Part shown: positions 42,643-50,250 of the stretch, piece after piece | Position numbering within the stretch: the stretch's first letter is position 1 | How the letters are laid out: each line of letters opens with the position of its first letter | The notes under the pieces: generated by a model | The model's input: the letters and a program-made list of their open reading frames with translations, nothing else | Told to the model about the DNA's origin: nothing | Database searches by the model: none | DNA from: Sphaerisporangium fuscum | GTDB lineage: Bacteria; Actinomycetota; Actinomycetes; Streptosporangiales; Streptosporangiaceae | Length of the DNA: 64,000 nt | NCBI RefSeq assembly: GCF_018531465.1 | Contig: NZ_JAHDTF010000008.1 | Location: forward strand, 124,001 to 188,000 | Direction of reading: 5' to 3' | Position numbers and translations under genes: made by a program

Positions 42643-43485
42643 CTACGGCTTGCGGGCCAGACCGCCGTGGCAGGCGATCTCGGCCGGCGCGGCCCAGGGG
42701 CCGGGTTCGGGCCGCCAGCGCGTCACCGGCACCACGCCGGGATCGAGCAGCGTCATGCCCTCGAAGTAGCCGGCGATCAGCTCCGGGCTGCGCGGGGTGT
42801 ACGGGACGACGCCGGCGCCGGAGTTGTGCCGGCGCAGCGCCTCCACGTAGGCGGGGTCGGTGTCGCTGCCGTCGTAGAGGGCGCGGTAGCTGCCGGACGG
42901 CAGGGCGCGCATCAGCCGGCGGACGATCGAGCGCGCCTCGTCATGGTCGGCGACCAGGCCGAGGATGCCCATCAGCATCAGCGCGGTCGGCCGGGTGAGG
43001 TCCAGCGTCCTCGCGGCGGCGCGGAGGATGAGCTCGGGGTCGCGGACGTCGGCCTCGACATAGGCCGTGACCCCCTCCGGGGTGCTGGTGAGCAGCGCGT
43101 GGGCGTGCGCCAGCACCAGGGGGTCGTTGTCGACGTAGACGATCCGGGACTCAGGCGCGACCCGCTGGGCGACCTCGTGGGTGTTGTCAACGGTCGGCAG
43201 GCCGGTGCCGATGTCGAGGAACTGCCGGATCCCCGCCTCGCCGGTGAGGAAGCGCACCGTACGGGCGAGCATGTGGCGGGAGTGGCGGGCGATGTCCACC
43301 ATGCCGGGGAACACCTGGCCGATGCGGTCGCCCGCCTCCCGGTCCACGGGGTAGTTGTCCTTCCCGCCGAGCAGGTAGTTCCAGATGCGGGCCGAGTGCG
43401 GGACGCTGCTGTCGATGCGCCCTGGAGCGGGGCTTCGAGTGTCCTGCCCCGGTAACGGGCTTCCGGCGGTCACGTCATCGGTCAT
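42643..43485 (-). CDS. SAM-dependent methyltransferase, Methyltransf_19 family
   Basis: A 280-residue protein of the actinomycete family with SARIWNYLLGGKDNYPVDREAGD near the N-terminus, FLDIGTGLPTVDNTHEVAQ (SAM loop) and IVYVDNDPLVLAHA (acidic ribose-binding strand). These are typical of Methyltransf_19 (DUF574) proteins, abundant in actinomycetes and of unknown substrate. ATG 43485 follows AGGAGAGC. It is a stand-alone gene, divergent from the gamma-glutamyltransferase. Confidence 0.92.
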   Translation of the reverse strand: MTDDVTAGSPLPGQDTRSPAPGRIDSSVPHSARIWNYLLGGKDNYPVDREAGDRIGQVFPGMVDIARHSRHMLARTVRFLTGEAGIRQFLDIGTGLPTVDNTHEVAQRVAPESRIVYVDNDPLVLAHAHALLTSTPEGVTAYVEADVRDPELILRAAARTLDLTRPTALMLMGILGLVADHDEARSIVRRLMRALPSGSYRALYDGSDTDPAYVEALRRHNSGAGVVPYTPRSPELIAGYFEGMTLLDPGVVPVTRWRPEPGPWAAPAEIACHGGLARKP

Positions 43486-43611
43486 GGTGAGCTCTCCTGG
43501 CGTGCGATGCGACTCAGGGGAGCGTACGCCTCAGCGGATCTTCCCGGCAGGGTGCGATCGGCGCCGGTGTCGTGGCGCCCGGCGGTGCCGGAAAGGCCGT
43601 ACAGTTCCGGC

Positions 43612-45165
43612 ATGACGTACACCAGGTTCGCCAGGTTCGGCATGGTATGCACTATCGATCCCCTGGCGTCCTCGGCCGGGCTCGCCATGCTGGACCGCGG
43701 TGGGTCGGCGGCCGACGCCGCGATCGCCGCCAACGCCGTCCTGGCCGTCACCGCCCCCCACGCCTGCGGCCTCGGCGGAGACCTGTTCGCCCTGGTCCAC
43801 GCGGGCGGCACCCCCGTCGCGCTGAACGCCTCCGGCCGTGCCGGGTCCGGGGCCGACCCGGAGCGGCTCCGCGCCGAGGGGCACGCCCGCATGCCGTTCC
43901 AGCGGGACATCCGGTCGGTGCCGGTTCCCGGCTGCGCCGACGGCTGGCTCGCGCTGCACGAGAGGTACGGACGGCTGCCGCTGGCCGACCTGCTCGCGCC
44001 CGCCGTCCGGTACGCCGAGGAGGGATTCCCCGCCTCCCCGCTGCTCGCCCCGGCCGCCGCCGTCCTGCCCGAGATGGACACCGCCGTGGCGCCCGGCGAG
44101 CTGATCAGGCGGCCGGGCGTGGCCCGCGCCCTCGCGGCCCTCGCCACCGACGGGCGCGACGGCTTCTACCTGGGAGAATTCGGCAAGGGCCTGCTCATGC
44201 TCGGCCGCGACCCCGAGGCGGGCGGCTCCTCCACCGGGGAGTACACCGAGGACGACCTCGCGCGCCCGGGCGCCGACTGGGTCGCCCCCCTCAGCGCCCC
44301 GGCCTTCGGGCACCAGGTGTGGACCGTGCCGCCGAACTCCCAGGGCTACCTCCTGCTGCTGGCCCTGGAGATCGCCGACGGCCTCGGCCTGCCCGGTGAC
44401 CCGGCCGACCCTCTGTGGGCCCACCTGCTCGTGGAGGCCGCCAGAGCGGCCGGGCACGACCGGCCGGAGGTGCTGTGCGAGGGCGCCTCGGTGGAGCACG
44501 TGCTGGCCTCCGCCGCGGAGCGGCGCGCCGCCATCGACCCCGCCCGCCGCGCCCGGCTGCGCGACCTGGTCTCGCCCGGCGACACCACCTACCTCTGCGC
44601 GGTCGACGCCGACGGCATGGGCGTCTCGCTGATCCAGTCGAACGCGGCGGGGTTCGGCAGCATGCTGTTCGAGCCCGCCACCGGCATCAACCTGCACAAC
44701 CGGGGCATCGGCTTCTCCCTCGTCCCCGGTCACCCCGCCGAGTACGGGCCCGGCCGCCGCCCGCCGCACACCCTCGCGCCCGCCCTGGTCACCCGGCCGG
44801 ACGGTTCGCTGCGCACGGTGCTCGGCACGATGGGCGGCGACTCCCAGCCGCAGATCCTCCTGCAGGTGCTGGCCCGCCTGCTCGGCGCCGGGGAGTCGCC
44901 GGGGGACGCCATCGGCGCGCCCCGCTGGCGGCTCGGCCCCGGCCTCACCGGGTTCGACGCCTGGAGCGAGCCGGACGAGGCGCCGGTGGACGTCGAAGAG
45001 GGCGCGCCGTGGGGCGACGGCCTGCGCGAGCGCGGCCACGTGGTGCAGGGCCTCCCGTACGGGGGATCGTTCGGGCACGCCCACCTCATCGACGTACGCC
45101 CCGACGGCGTCCTCGCCGCGGCCGCCGACCCCCGGGCCCTGATCTCGACCGCCGCCGGCCGCTGA
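43612..45165 (+). CDS. gamma-glutamyltransferase (Ntn hydrolase) family
   Basis: A 517-residue gamma-glutamyltranspeptidase-like enzyme. The N-terminal GGSAADAAIAANAVLAVTAPHACGLGGD block and the processing site GDTTYLCAVDADGMGVSLIQSN are present: Thr325 would become the N-terminal nucleophile after autocleavage. GTMGGDSQPQ near the C-terminus is the conserved oxyanion/substrate block. No signal peptide is visible, so it is probably cytoplasmic, unlike classical GGT. Substrates could be gamma-glutamyl or cephalosporin-like amides. Confidence 0.9.
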   Translation: MTYTRFARFGMVCTIDPLASSAGLAMLDRGGSAADAAIAANAVLAVTAPHACGLGGDLFALVHAGGTPVALNASGRAGSGADPERLRAEGHARMPFQRDIRSVPVPGCADGWLALHERYGRLPLADLLAPAVRYAEEGFPASPLLAPAAAVLPEMDTAVAPGELIRRPGVARALAALATDGRDGFYLGEFGKGLLMLGRDPEAGGSSTGEYTEDDLARPGADWVAPLSAPAFGHQVWTVPPNSQGYLLLLALEIADGLGLPGDPADPLWAHLLVEAARAAGHDRPEVLCEGASVEHVLASAAERRAAIDPARRARLRDLVSPGDTTYLCAVDADGMGVSLIQSNAAGFGSMLFEPATGINLHNRGIGFSLVPGHPAEYGPGRRPPHTLAPALVTRPDGSLRTVLGTMGGDSQPQILLQVLARLLGAGESPGDAIGAPRWRLGPGLTGFDAWSEPDEAPVDVEEGAPWGDGLRERGHVVQGLPYGGSFGHAHLIDVRPDGVLAAAADPRALISTAAGR

Positions 45166-45171
45166 CGCCTG

Positions 45172-46272
45172 TCAGGAGAACGACCGGCGGAAGTGCGCCT
45201 CGTAGAGCTCGGTGAAGGTCTTCAGGTAGTCGTTCCAGTCGCCGTTCATGTTGGTCACCAGTATGTGGTGGCCCTGACGGTCGCCCATGGCGTACGTCAC
45301 CGAGCCCTGGATGTACCCGCCGCCGCCCCAGAGCGTGACCCCGCAGGGAAGCTTCTGCGCGTACACGCCGAGGCCGTACCTGGTGTCCGGGACCCAGTCC
45401 GCGCCTTCGGTGGAGACGGTGGTGAACATCTCCCGCTGCTGGGCGGGCGGGAGGAGCCGGCCGCTCAGCAGGGCCCGCAGGAACCGGTGCACGTCAGAGG
45501 TCGTCGACACCATGCCCCCGGCCGCCCAGGCCCAGCTGAGGTCCGCGCCGGTCACGTCGTGGATCTCGGTGGGACTGCCGGCCTCGTCGGACTTCGAGTA
45601 GTGGCGGGCGTGCGGCTCGCGCATCGTGTTGTCGGTGCCGGGGAGGTAGGTCCCGGTGAGATGCAGCGGGCGGGCGATGCGGCGGTCGATCTCGTCGGCG
45701 AGGGTCGAGCCGGTCGCACGCTCGACGATCATCCCGGCGAGGTTGTAGTTGATCTTGGAGTAGATGAAGCGCCTGCCGGGCTCTTCGGGGTCCGGGGTCT
45801 GGCCGGGAAGGGCGTCGGGGAGGCCGCTCGTGTGGTTGAGCAGTTGCCTGATCGTGATCTTGGTGCCGTCCGCGCCGAGATGCTCCTCCACCACGCCGGG
45901 CAGCCACCTGGCCACCGTGTCGTCCAGGGTCAGCGTGCCCGCGGCCGCCAGTTGCAGGACCACCGTCCCGGTGAACGCCTTGGTGAAGCTGCCGATGCGG
46001 AAGTGCTCACCCGGCCGGCGGGCGCGCCCGGTCGTCAGATCGGCCACCCCCGCCGTGCCGAACCACGGCCTCGAGTGGCCGTCGCTCAGCTCGGCGACGA
46101 TGCCGGGGACACCGCCGTCGGCCACGGCATCGCCGAGCGCGCGCCGGAGCCGCTCGTGGCCGTCATCGCCGGAGGCGGAGGCGGAGGCGGAGGCGCCGGG
46201 GACCGTCATGGCGACCCCCGCGACGGTCAGGGCGGCGACGAGCAGGCCCGCCTGGGTGCGGAACAGGGACAT
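45172..46272 (-). CDS. secreted serine hydrolase, beta-lactamase/DD-peptidase fold
   Basis: A 366-residue class C beta-lactamase-like protein. The signal peptide (LLVAALTVAGVAMTVPGASASA) is followed by SFTK (95-98; nucleophile Ser95, Lys98), a YSKINYN segment supplying the Tyr and Asn motif, and a C-terminal WGGGGYIQG in the place of the KTG/HGG box. It could be a D-alanyl-D-alanine carboxypeptidase or esterase. ATG 46272 has AAGGAGCC upstream. Seven bases separate its stop from that of the GGT gene, convergent. Confidence 0.9.
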   Translation of the reverse strand: MSLFRTQAGLLVAALTVAGVAMTVPGASASASASGDDGHERLRRALGDAVADGGVPGIVAELSDGHSRPWFGTAGVADLTTGRARRPGEHFRIGSFTKAFTGTVVLQLAAAGTLTLDDTVARWLPGVVEEHLGADGTKITIRQLLNHTSGLPDALPGQTPDPEEPGRRFIYSKINYNLAGMIVERATGSTLADEIDRRIARPLHLTGTYLPGTDNTMREPHARHYSKSDEAGSPTEIHDVTGADLSWAWAAGGMVSTTSDVHRFLRALLSGRLLPPAQQREMFTTVSTEGADWVPDTRYGLGVYAQKLPCGVTLWGGGGYIQGSVTYAMGDRQGHHILVTNMNGDWNDYLKTFTELYEAHFRRSFS

Positions 46273-46637
46273 TCATGGCTCCTTGGGCATGGAGAAAAGG
46301 CCGGAGGCCGGCCGGGACGGGATTCGGGCATGATGGGGCCCGGAAAGGGCTGCGCCGGGGGTTTCGCCGGTGTGCGAGTGAATGAAGGTCGCGGAGCGTG
46401 GCGGCCGATCGATCTCCGGGGACCGTGCGGTCGTGCCAGGGCGGCAGGCGGTGACGGTCACGTGCCGCCGGCTGCGCCGGATCGCGATGCCGTCCGGACG
46501 AGCACGAATGGGGGCGCGGCGAACGAGCCGCGCGCCCGGTCGGTCAGACGGCGCGGGACCGCCTGATTCGACAGCTCTCTTGGGTGAAGCGCGTAGGGCG
46601 ATGGGTGACGAGGGCGTGCTCGTCCACCCGACGCCGG
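46273..46637. other. non-coding stretch, nothing recognised
   Basis: Open frames here have poor third-position GC and no ribosome sites. The left end must hold the promoter of the serine hydrolase. No hairpin or repeat stood out. Confidence 0.4.
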
Positions 46638-47123
46638 CTATTCGATGCCGTCGCTCTCGATGGCGGTACGGACGCGGGTCAGCAGGTCGGTACGGTCGAC
46701 GCCGGCCAGGGCCAGGGCGCGCGGCACCGTGCCGACCTCGGCCTGCAGGATTCCCAGCAGTACGTGCGCCGGCCGGAGGTCCTTCTTGCGGGAGACCGAG
46801 GCGAAGGCGCGCTCGAGGGCGAGCTTGCCCGTGGCGCCCATCGTGGGGGAGCGCTTGAGCGTCATGCTCGGCCGGGGAGGCCCGAAGGCGGCCCGGGAGA
46901 CCCCGACCGCGCTCAGGCTGTGGTCGATCTCCCGCTCCAGGGCGGCCCGGACCCCTTCCTGGTCGAGACCGGCGGAGGCCAGGATGCGCTGCGGGACGGT
47001 GCCCTGCTGGGCGGCGACGGCCAGCAGGAGGTGCTGCGCCTCGACCGCGTCCGATCCCTGCCTTCGCGCCTCCACGGCCCCCTCCATGATGACCGTGTGG
47101 AGGTATTCGTCGATCGGGTTCAT
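46638..47123 (-). CDS. double Clp N-domain protein
   Basis: A 161-residue protein made of two Clp_N repeats: residues 1-75 (VEAQHLLLAVAAQQGTVPQRILASAGLD) and 85-160 (GKLALERAFASVSRKKDLRPAHVLLGILQAEVGTVPRALALAGVD). It lacks the AAA+ modules of ClpA/ClpC, so it would act as a stand-alone substrate- or adaptor-binding domain. ATG 47123 overlaps the stop of the HTH gene (ATGA). The HTH/ClpN pairing suggests a regulator plus its stability or sensor partner. Confidence 0.87.
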   Translation of the reverse strand: MNPIDEYLHTVIMEGAVEARRQGSDAVEAQHLLLAVAAQQGTVPQRILASAGLDQEGVRAALEREIDHSLSAVGVSRAAFGPPRPSMTLKRSPTMGATGKLALERAFASVSRKKDLRPAHVLLGILQAEVGTVPRALALAGVDRTDLLTRVRTAIESDGIE

Positions 47124-47356
47124 GGGGAACGTCTCCTCAGCTTGACGCCTGCGGCGATGAGCCGCTTGGCATGCTTCCTGTGGACCGCCTGGCGGGTCAC
47201 TCCGAGCGCCTCGGCGACCTGCGGCCAGCCCCAGCCGGCACGCATCGCCTGCTCGACGGCGGCGTCCTCCAACTGATCGGCGAGCCGCCGCAAGGCCACC
47301 ACCGCCGCCAAAGCGTCGGCGGGCTCCTGCGGGACAGGGATCTCACTTGCCGGCAT
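47120..47356 (-). CDS. 78-aa HTH protein, probably leaderless
   Basis: A 78-residue DNA-binding protein: an N-terminal acidic helix, then a helix-turn-helix (EQAMRAGWGWPQVAEALGVTRQAVHRKHAKRL) and a basic tail. No ribosome site precedes ATG 47356. Read on the minus strand, TTGACT, a 17-base spacer and TTAATG (or TAATGT one base later) end about seven bases before the ATG, so transcription should begin at or beside the start codon. The promoter is embedded in the two-tier palindrome at 47359-47405, a probable autoregulatory site. Confidence 0.8.
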   Translation of the reverse strand: MPASEIPVPQEPADALAAVVALRRLADQLEDAAVEQAMRAGWGWPQVAEALGVTRQAVHRKHAKRLIAAGVKLRRRSP

Positions 47357-47358
47357 GC

Positions 47359-47405
47359 AAGCAACATTAATTGACTAATCCAGAGATAGTCAACACGAGT
47401 TGCTT
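47359..47405. promoter_or_regulatory. two-tier palindrome with embedded promoter
   Basis: Two nested inverted repeats share one centre (47382): AAGCAAC-N5-TTGACTA-N9-TAGTCAA-N5-GTTGCTT. Both arm pairs are perfect 7-mers. The minus-strand -35 TTGACT and a -10-like TAATGT of the HTH gene lie inside. The shape suggests one dimer on the inner and another on the outer arms. Confidence 0.7.
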
Positions 47406-48129
47406 AATCCCTCCATGGTGGTGCCCCCGAGACCTGGCACGGCGTGACTCGGGCGCGGTGCGGCGGGGGAACCCGGAAGCGGCGACCACTCGGAGACCGG
47501 CGGACGGCCGACCAGACCTCGGACCGTCAAGCCGCCCCGGCAAGGCAGGACGCCCCGGAAAGGCTCGGGGGCGGCGGGCGGCGTGGGCAGGTTCGCGAGG
47601 CGCCGGGGCGGGAAACGTGAAGGACCCCGCCAGGCGAACCTGGCGGGGTCCCACGTGTGCGAACCGGTGTGCGGGTCGCCTCTCGGCGAAAGGCACAACG
47701 CGGCTCCAGCCGAACGGTAGTCCGCGAAGGCGATAGATGAGGCCCGGGGACACCAGGCACACCGGTCACGTGTGATGTAACCAGCGGCACCCGGTGGTTG
47801 TTCCCCGCTGCCAGAAATTCTTTCCCCGGTTGATCAGGAGAAGGGGGACGACGGGAGACGCCTGCCGTGAGCGAAAGGCGGGGCCGGGGACCCTGGGGAC
47901 AGCATCGGCGCTGGTGGTCCCGCTGGTTACGGGACATGGTGAGCGCGGCGGGACCCTGGCGTCGCGGCGGTCCGCGGCGCGCCGGGGAGCGGCGAAACGA
48001 CCTCGCGGTATGTGTCCCGGACGCAGCCGTCGAATCCCTCCAGGCCAGTCGGAATACGGACACTCCTGTCAACCCGCCCCCGCCCAAGCTCGTCTCACAA
48101 GCGCCCCGTCTCCCACAAAAGGAGTCAAC
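47406..48129. other. long non-coding stretch
   Basis: More than 700 bases without a convincing gene. It contains an isolated strong hairpin (47615-47656) and, at the right end, an AAAAGGAG ribosome site for the secreted protein. Open frames across it lack codon bias. A long 5' UTR for the secreted protein gene is possible. Confidence 0.5.
47615..47656. other. isolated long stem-loop
   Basis: A perfect 13-bp stem (GGACCCCGCCAGG / CCTGGCGGGGTCC) closed by a CGAA tetraloop, extended by ACGTG/CACGT arms after a two-base bulge. No annotated gene reads into it from either side, so it is not an obvious terminator; an untranslated small RNA end is possible. Confidence 0.6.
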
Positions 48130-48384
48130 TTGCGCCTGCGATCCATCCTCTCCGCTGTCGTCCTTGGCGGTGCTCTGCTCGTCGCGCCGGCGGCGGTCGG
48201 GACCGCTGACGCCGCCACTGCCGCGGCGTGCACGTACCAGCAGGTCGGGAACCACTGGAACTGCGTCACCCCGGGAGCGTTCTGCCCGGCCGCCGCCCAT
48301 GGCAGGTACGGGTACGCCAAGGTCACCGGCAAGAAGTACAAGTGCAAGAGCTCGTCGCCGAGGTGGCGGTGGCTCAAGCCGTAG
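48130..48384 (+). CDS. 84-aa secreted Cys-containing protein
   Basis: TTG 48130 is preceded by an ideal AAAAGGAG. The signal peptide (LRSILSAVVLGGALLVAPAAVGTADA) leads to a mature domain of about 56 residues with four Cys (ACTYQQ, WNCV, AFCP, YKCKSS) and a basic, Trp-rich C-terminus (SSPRWRWLKP). Two disulfides are likely. I do not recognise the family; small exported proteins of this kind can be lectin-like, antimicrobial or matrix proteins. Confidence 0.75.
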   Translation: MRLRSILSAVVLGGALLVAPAAVGTADAATAAACTYQQVGNHWNCVTPGAFCPAAAHGRYGYAKVTGKKYKCKSSSPRWRWLKP

Positions 48385-48481
48385 CGACATCGGGCAGTGT
48401 CCCTCTCGTCCGTGCGGCGAGTGGGGCACTGCGGTGGGCGGCGGACCCCGCACAGGTGAGCCTGGCGGCCGGTGCGGCGGC

Positions 48482-48616
48482 GAAGCCGGGCGGACCGATC
48501 GCACGCTGTGGCTCGCCTCGATAGAGGCCCTCGCCCAGGCCGAGCACTCCGAGGAACTGCGCCGCCATCTCGCCGGAGGCCAGGCCGAGGGACGGCGACG
48601 CCTAAGTGCCTCACCG
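48482..48616 (+). pseudogene. possible TetR C-terminal remnant
   Basis: One frame encodes RTLWLASIEALAQAEHSEEL followed by RRHLAGGQAEGRRRL, which resembles the effector-domain helix of actinomycete TetR proteins. There is no start, no HTH and the resemblance fades within 40 residues. The rest of the gap 48385-48708 shows nothing. This reads as a decayed regulator; it is a tentative call. Confidence 0.35.
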
Positions 48617-48708
48617 ACCCCCGGCAAGCCCCTGCCGCCAGGGGCCCGAAGCGCGCGAACCATGCTTCAAGGAAGCCGGAAGGGTCGTGTCGCGTCGCGC
48701 GCGGCGCG

Positions 48709-49686
48709 TCAGATGCTGAGTAGTCGTACCAGCGCGGTGCCGCGGTCGGTCCGGTGGACGTGGATCTCCCTGCCGAAGCGCTGGCGGACGATGAGCCCGG
48801 CGGTCTCCAGGCGGTCGCAGTGGTAGGTGATCGCGTTGGGGGCGTGGTGGGTGAGCTCGGCGAGCCTGCCCATGGTCAGCGGCCGTTCGAGGTTGGCGAG
48901 GATGGCGGCCCGCACGTCGCCGATCAGCAGCACCAGCGGGTCGTCCTTGCCCCTGGGCTTCGGGGAGGACGTCAGGGCGCCCACCCCGGGCAGGGGGTAG
49001 CCGATCCACACCAGGTCCGGACCGTCGAGGTGGCTGACCAAGGCGGTGGGCCCGGCGAGCATGGGCATGAGCACCAGCCGCCGTGACCCGATGTAGAAGC
49101 GGCCGGGCTGGGTGTCGGGGAAGCTGAAGGCGCCGTCGCGGAACATGCAGTCGGCGTGCAGGTCGTTCAGCACCGCGTCGGTGGAGCCGCGGGCCGCCGC
49201 GAGGGCGACGCGCTCCATCTCGCGGTCGAGCAGGGGCCGGGCGCGCTTCCAGATGTCCCCCATGGCCGACCAGGTGCGTTCGAGCAGGTCGGCGTAGCCG
49301 TGCAGCCACTGCTCCGGCTTGTCGGCCGCCGCCCGCCAGTGGGGCGGCACCGGCCCGTTCAGGATCACGTGCAGCTCGTCCGTCAGGGCGTGCCCGGGAA
49401 GGTCGCGCAGCATCTCGATCTGGGTCTCGACGGCGACGTCGGTGGCGGGGTCGCCGGGGAAGACCAGGTCGGGGACCACGCTGTAGCCGGGGGTGGCCAG
49501 CGACCGCACCACCATGGCGTCCTTGGAGGTGGCAACCGACCGCACCAGCCTCCGCCACGACTCCGGGGCCCCGCGCGAACGCCCGCCCAGCGCGTCGGTG
49601 ATCAACGCGAGCATCGACAGGCCGGGGGCGAGGGCCAGCGCCACGGGGACGTTCTGCGGCCGCTCCACGGCCAGGGTCGTACGCAT
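48709..49686 (-). CDS. ArsR-like winged-helix regulator with DUF5937-type N-terminus
   Basis: A 325-residue protein with a long N-terminal domain and a C-terminal winged helix (MGRLAELTHHAPNAITYHCDRLETAGLIVRQRFGREIHVHRTDRG). The layout matches the protein at 29014-30000, but identity is low outside the HTH. ATG 49686 has GGAG upstream. No linked target gene is evident. Confidence 0.82.
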   Translation of the reverse strand: MRTTLAVERPQNVPVALALAPGLSMLALITDALGGRSRGAPESWRRLVRSVATSKDAMVVRSLATPGYSVVPDLVFPGDPATDVAVETQIEMLRDLPGHALTDELHVILNGPVPPHWRAAADKPEQWLHGYADLLERTWSAMGDIWKRARPLLDREMERVALAAARGSTDAVLNDLHADCMFRDGAFSFPDTQPGRFYIGSRRLVLMPMLAGPTALVSHLDGPDLVWIGYPLPGVGALTSSPKPRGKDDPLVLLIGDVRAAILANLERPLTMGRLAELTHHAPNAITYHCDRLETAGLIVRQRFGREIHVHRTDRGTALVRLLSI

Positions 49687-49933
49687 GGCACTCCAGACAC
49701 CGGGTTCAAGGGGGACATCTACCGAAACAGTCGTATACGCAATGGTTCAACGAACGTGCAAGTGACCGCCACCGGTTCCCGTCACAGGGGAGACTTCGCG
49801 AAGGAATTCCGAGATCACCGACGTTCCCGCCGGGCTGTCATCCGGTGTGAGCGTCATGACAGGCGGACGTCAGCGGCGCCCTCTAGTTTCGTCATCGCTC
49901 GCCCGAGCGGGCGACGGACGAACGGAGATGATC

Positions 49934-50065
49934 ATGCGCACAGCCATGCAGGAGCCGACGGCGACCGGCGAGATGCTCGGGGGCGGCGTGAGCGGCGGCG
50001 ACACCGTGTCCCAGTGGAGAAGGCCCGCCGAGGGACGCGACAGCGTCCGCATCACGCGCGCCTGA
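49934..50065 (+). CDS. 43-aa hypothetical peptide
   Basis: ATG 49934 lies six bases after GGAG; the 43-residue product (MRTAMQEPTATGEMLGGGVS at its start) has no signal or membrane segment and ends RITRA. Two strong hairpins follow directly after the stop. The upstream 247 bases after the divergent HTH gene are AT-richer and suit a promoter. It faces the 3' end of the SARP gene. Function unknown. Confidence 0.45.
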   Translation: MRTAMQEPTATGEMLGGGVSGGDTVSQWRRPAEGRDSVRITRA

Positions 50066-50070
50066 GCTCC

Positions 50071-50100
50071 GTCCCGCCGCACGGGGGTGAAAGGCGGGAC
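50071..50100 (+). terminator. hairpin after the 43-aa gene
   Basis: An 8-bp stem (GTCCCGCC / GGCGGGAC) with a 14-base loop starts six bases after the stop codon at 50065. Confidence 0.55.
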
Positions 50101-50112
50101 GGGGAGGGGGCC

Positions 50113-50152
50113 CGCGCCGGCGGCCCGGTCAGGGGAACCGGCCGCCGGCGCG
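50113..50152. terminator. strong hairpin between convergent genes
   Basis: A perfect 13-bp stem (CGCGCCGGCGGCC / GGCCGCCGGCGCG), with further CGGT/ACCG pairing after a bulge, lies about 100 bases before the SARP 3' end. It could stop transcripts from both sides. Confidence 0.6.
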
Positions 50153-50250
50153 GCGCACCTCGGGAACGTGTGGGTCCAGCGCCTGGGCGCGGCGTACGAC
50201 AGGGGGTGGGCGTAGGCGAGGTCGGTGGTGCGCCTGGGCGCCGCCGTGCC

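Noticed and set aside
47821..47960. G-rich leader before the secreted protein considered as a c-di-AMP-type riboswitch
   Set aside because: Some GGGGA-like blocks are present, but the conserved core elements in order could not be found.
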